Source: an uncultured Actinomycetes bacterium
GTDB taxonomy: Bacteria > Actinomycetota > Actinomycetes > S36-B12
Assembly (NCBI GenBank): GCA_913061025.1
Contig: CAJXUJ010000074.1
Location: 1 to 6,631 of the forward strand
DNA: 6,631 nucleotides
Direction of reading: 5' to 3'
Shown here piece by piece: positions 6,613 to 6,631 of this stretch. Numbering within the stretch: position 1 is the stretch's first letter; each line of letters opens with the position of its first letter. A program made the translations under genes and the position numbers. The notes under the pieces were generated by a model that did no database searches, was not told where the DNA came from, and worked only from the letters and a program-made list of their open reading frames with translations.

Positions 6613-6631
6613 CGCGCGTCCCGGCGGGTGT

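Noticed and set aside
5193..6631. CPBP protease as part of a bacteriocin or phage-defence (Abi) cluster
   Set aside because: No bacteriocin precursor, transporter, modification enzyme or defence gene is nearby. The only neighbours are a DUF805 gene and respiratory or redox genes.

Overview
The window is a stretch of chromosome from a high-GC Gram-positive bacterium, almost certainly an actinomycete. The evidence is the actinobacterial form of the cytochrome bc complex: a Rieske protein with three membrane helices instead of one, a cytochrome b with a long C-terminal tail, and the gene order qcrC-qcrA-qcrB with 4-base stop/start overlaps. GC-rich codon use and GTG start use agree with this. 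The genus cannot be settled from the window.

Positions 1-2863 (+ strand) hold the distal part of the qcrCAB operon: the last 12 codons of a gene in the qcrC position, complete qcrA (Rieske iron-sulfur protein) and complete qcrB (cytochrome b). Together they make the menaquinol:cytochrome c oxidoreductase that in actinomycetes docks directly onto the aa3 cytochrome c oxidase. A 12-bp GC-rich hairpin followed by a short T-run at 2889-2923 closes the operon.

Positions 2961-5192 (+ strand) hold a 743-residue cytoplasmic molybdopterin (bis-MGD) oxidoreductase of the formate dehydrogenase/NapA-like superfamily. It has an N-terminal [4Fe-4S] motif but no canonical Cys/Sec/Ser at the position expected to bind the metal. 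Its start lies only 37 bases beyond the terminator T-run, and no partner subunit is adjacent. Its substrate is unknown.

Positions 5243-6599 (- strand) hold two small integral membrane protein genes that converge on the oxidoreductase gene: a CPBP-family (Abi/CAAX protease-like) putative intramembrane protease and, upstream of it in transcription order, a DUF805 protein. A 169-base gap between them contains only a weak candidate short ORF. No RNA genes, mobile elements, CRISPR arrays or obvious horizontally acquired segments were seen. Most of the window is ordinary core respiratory chromosome. The least well explained item is the oxidoreductase with the atypical active-site segment.
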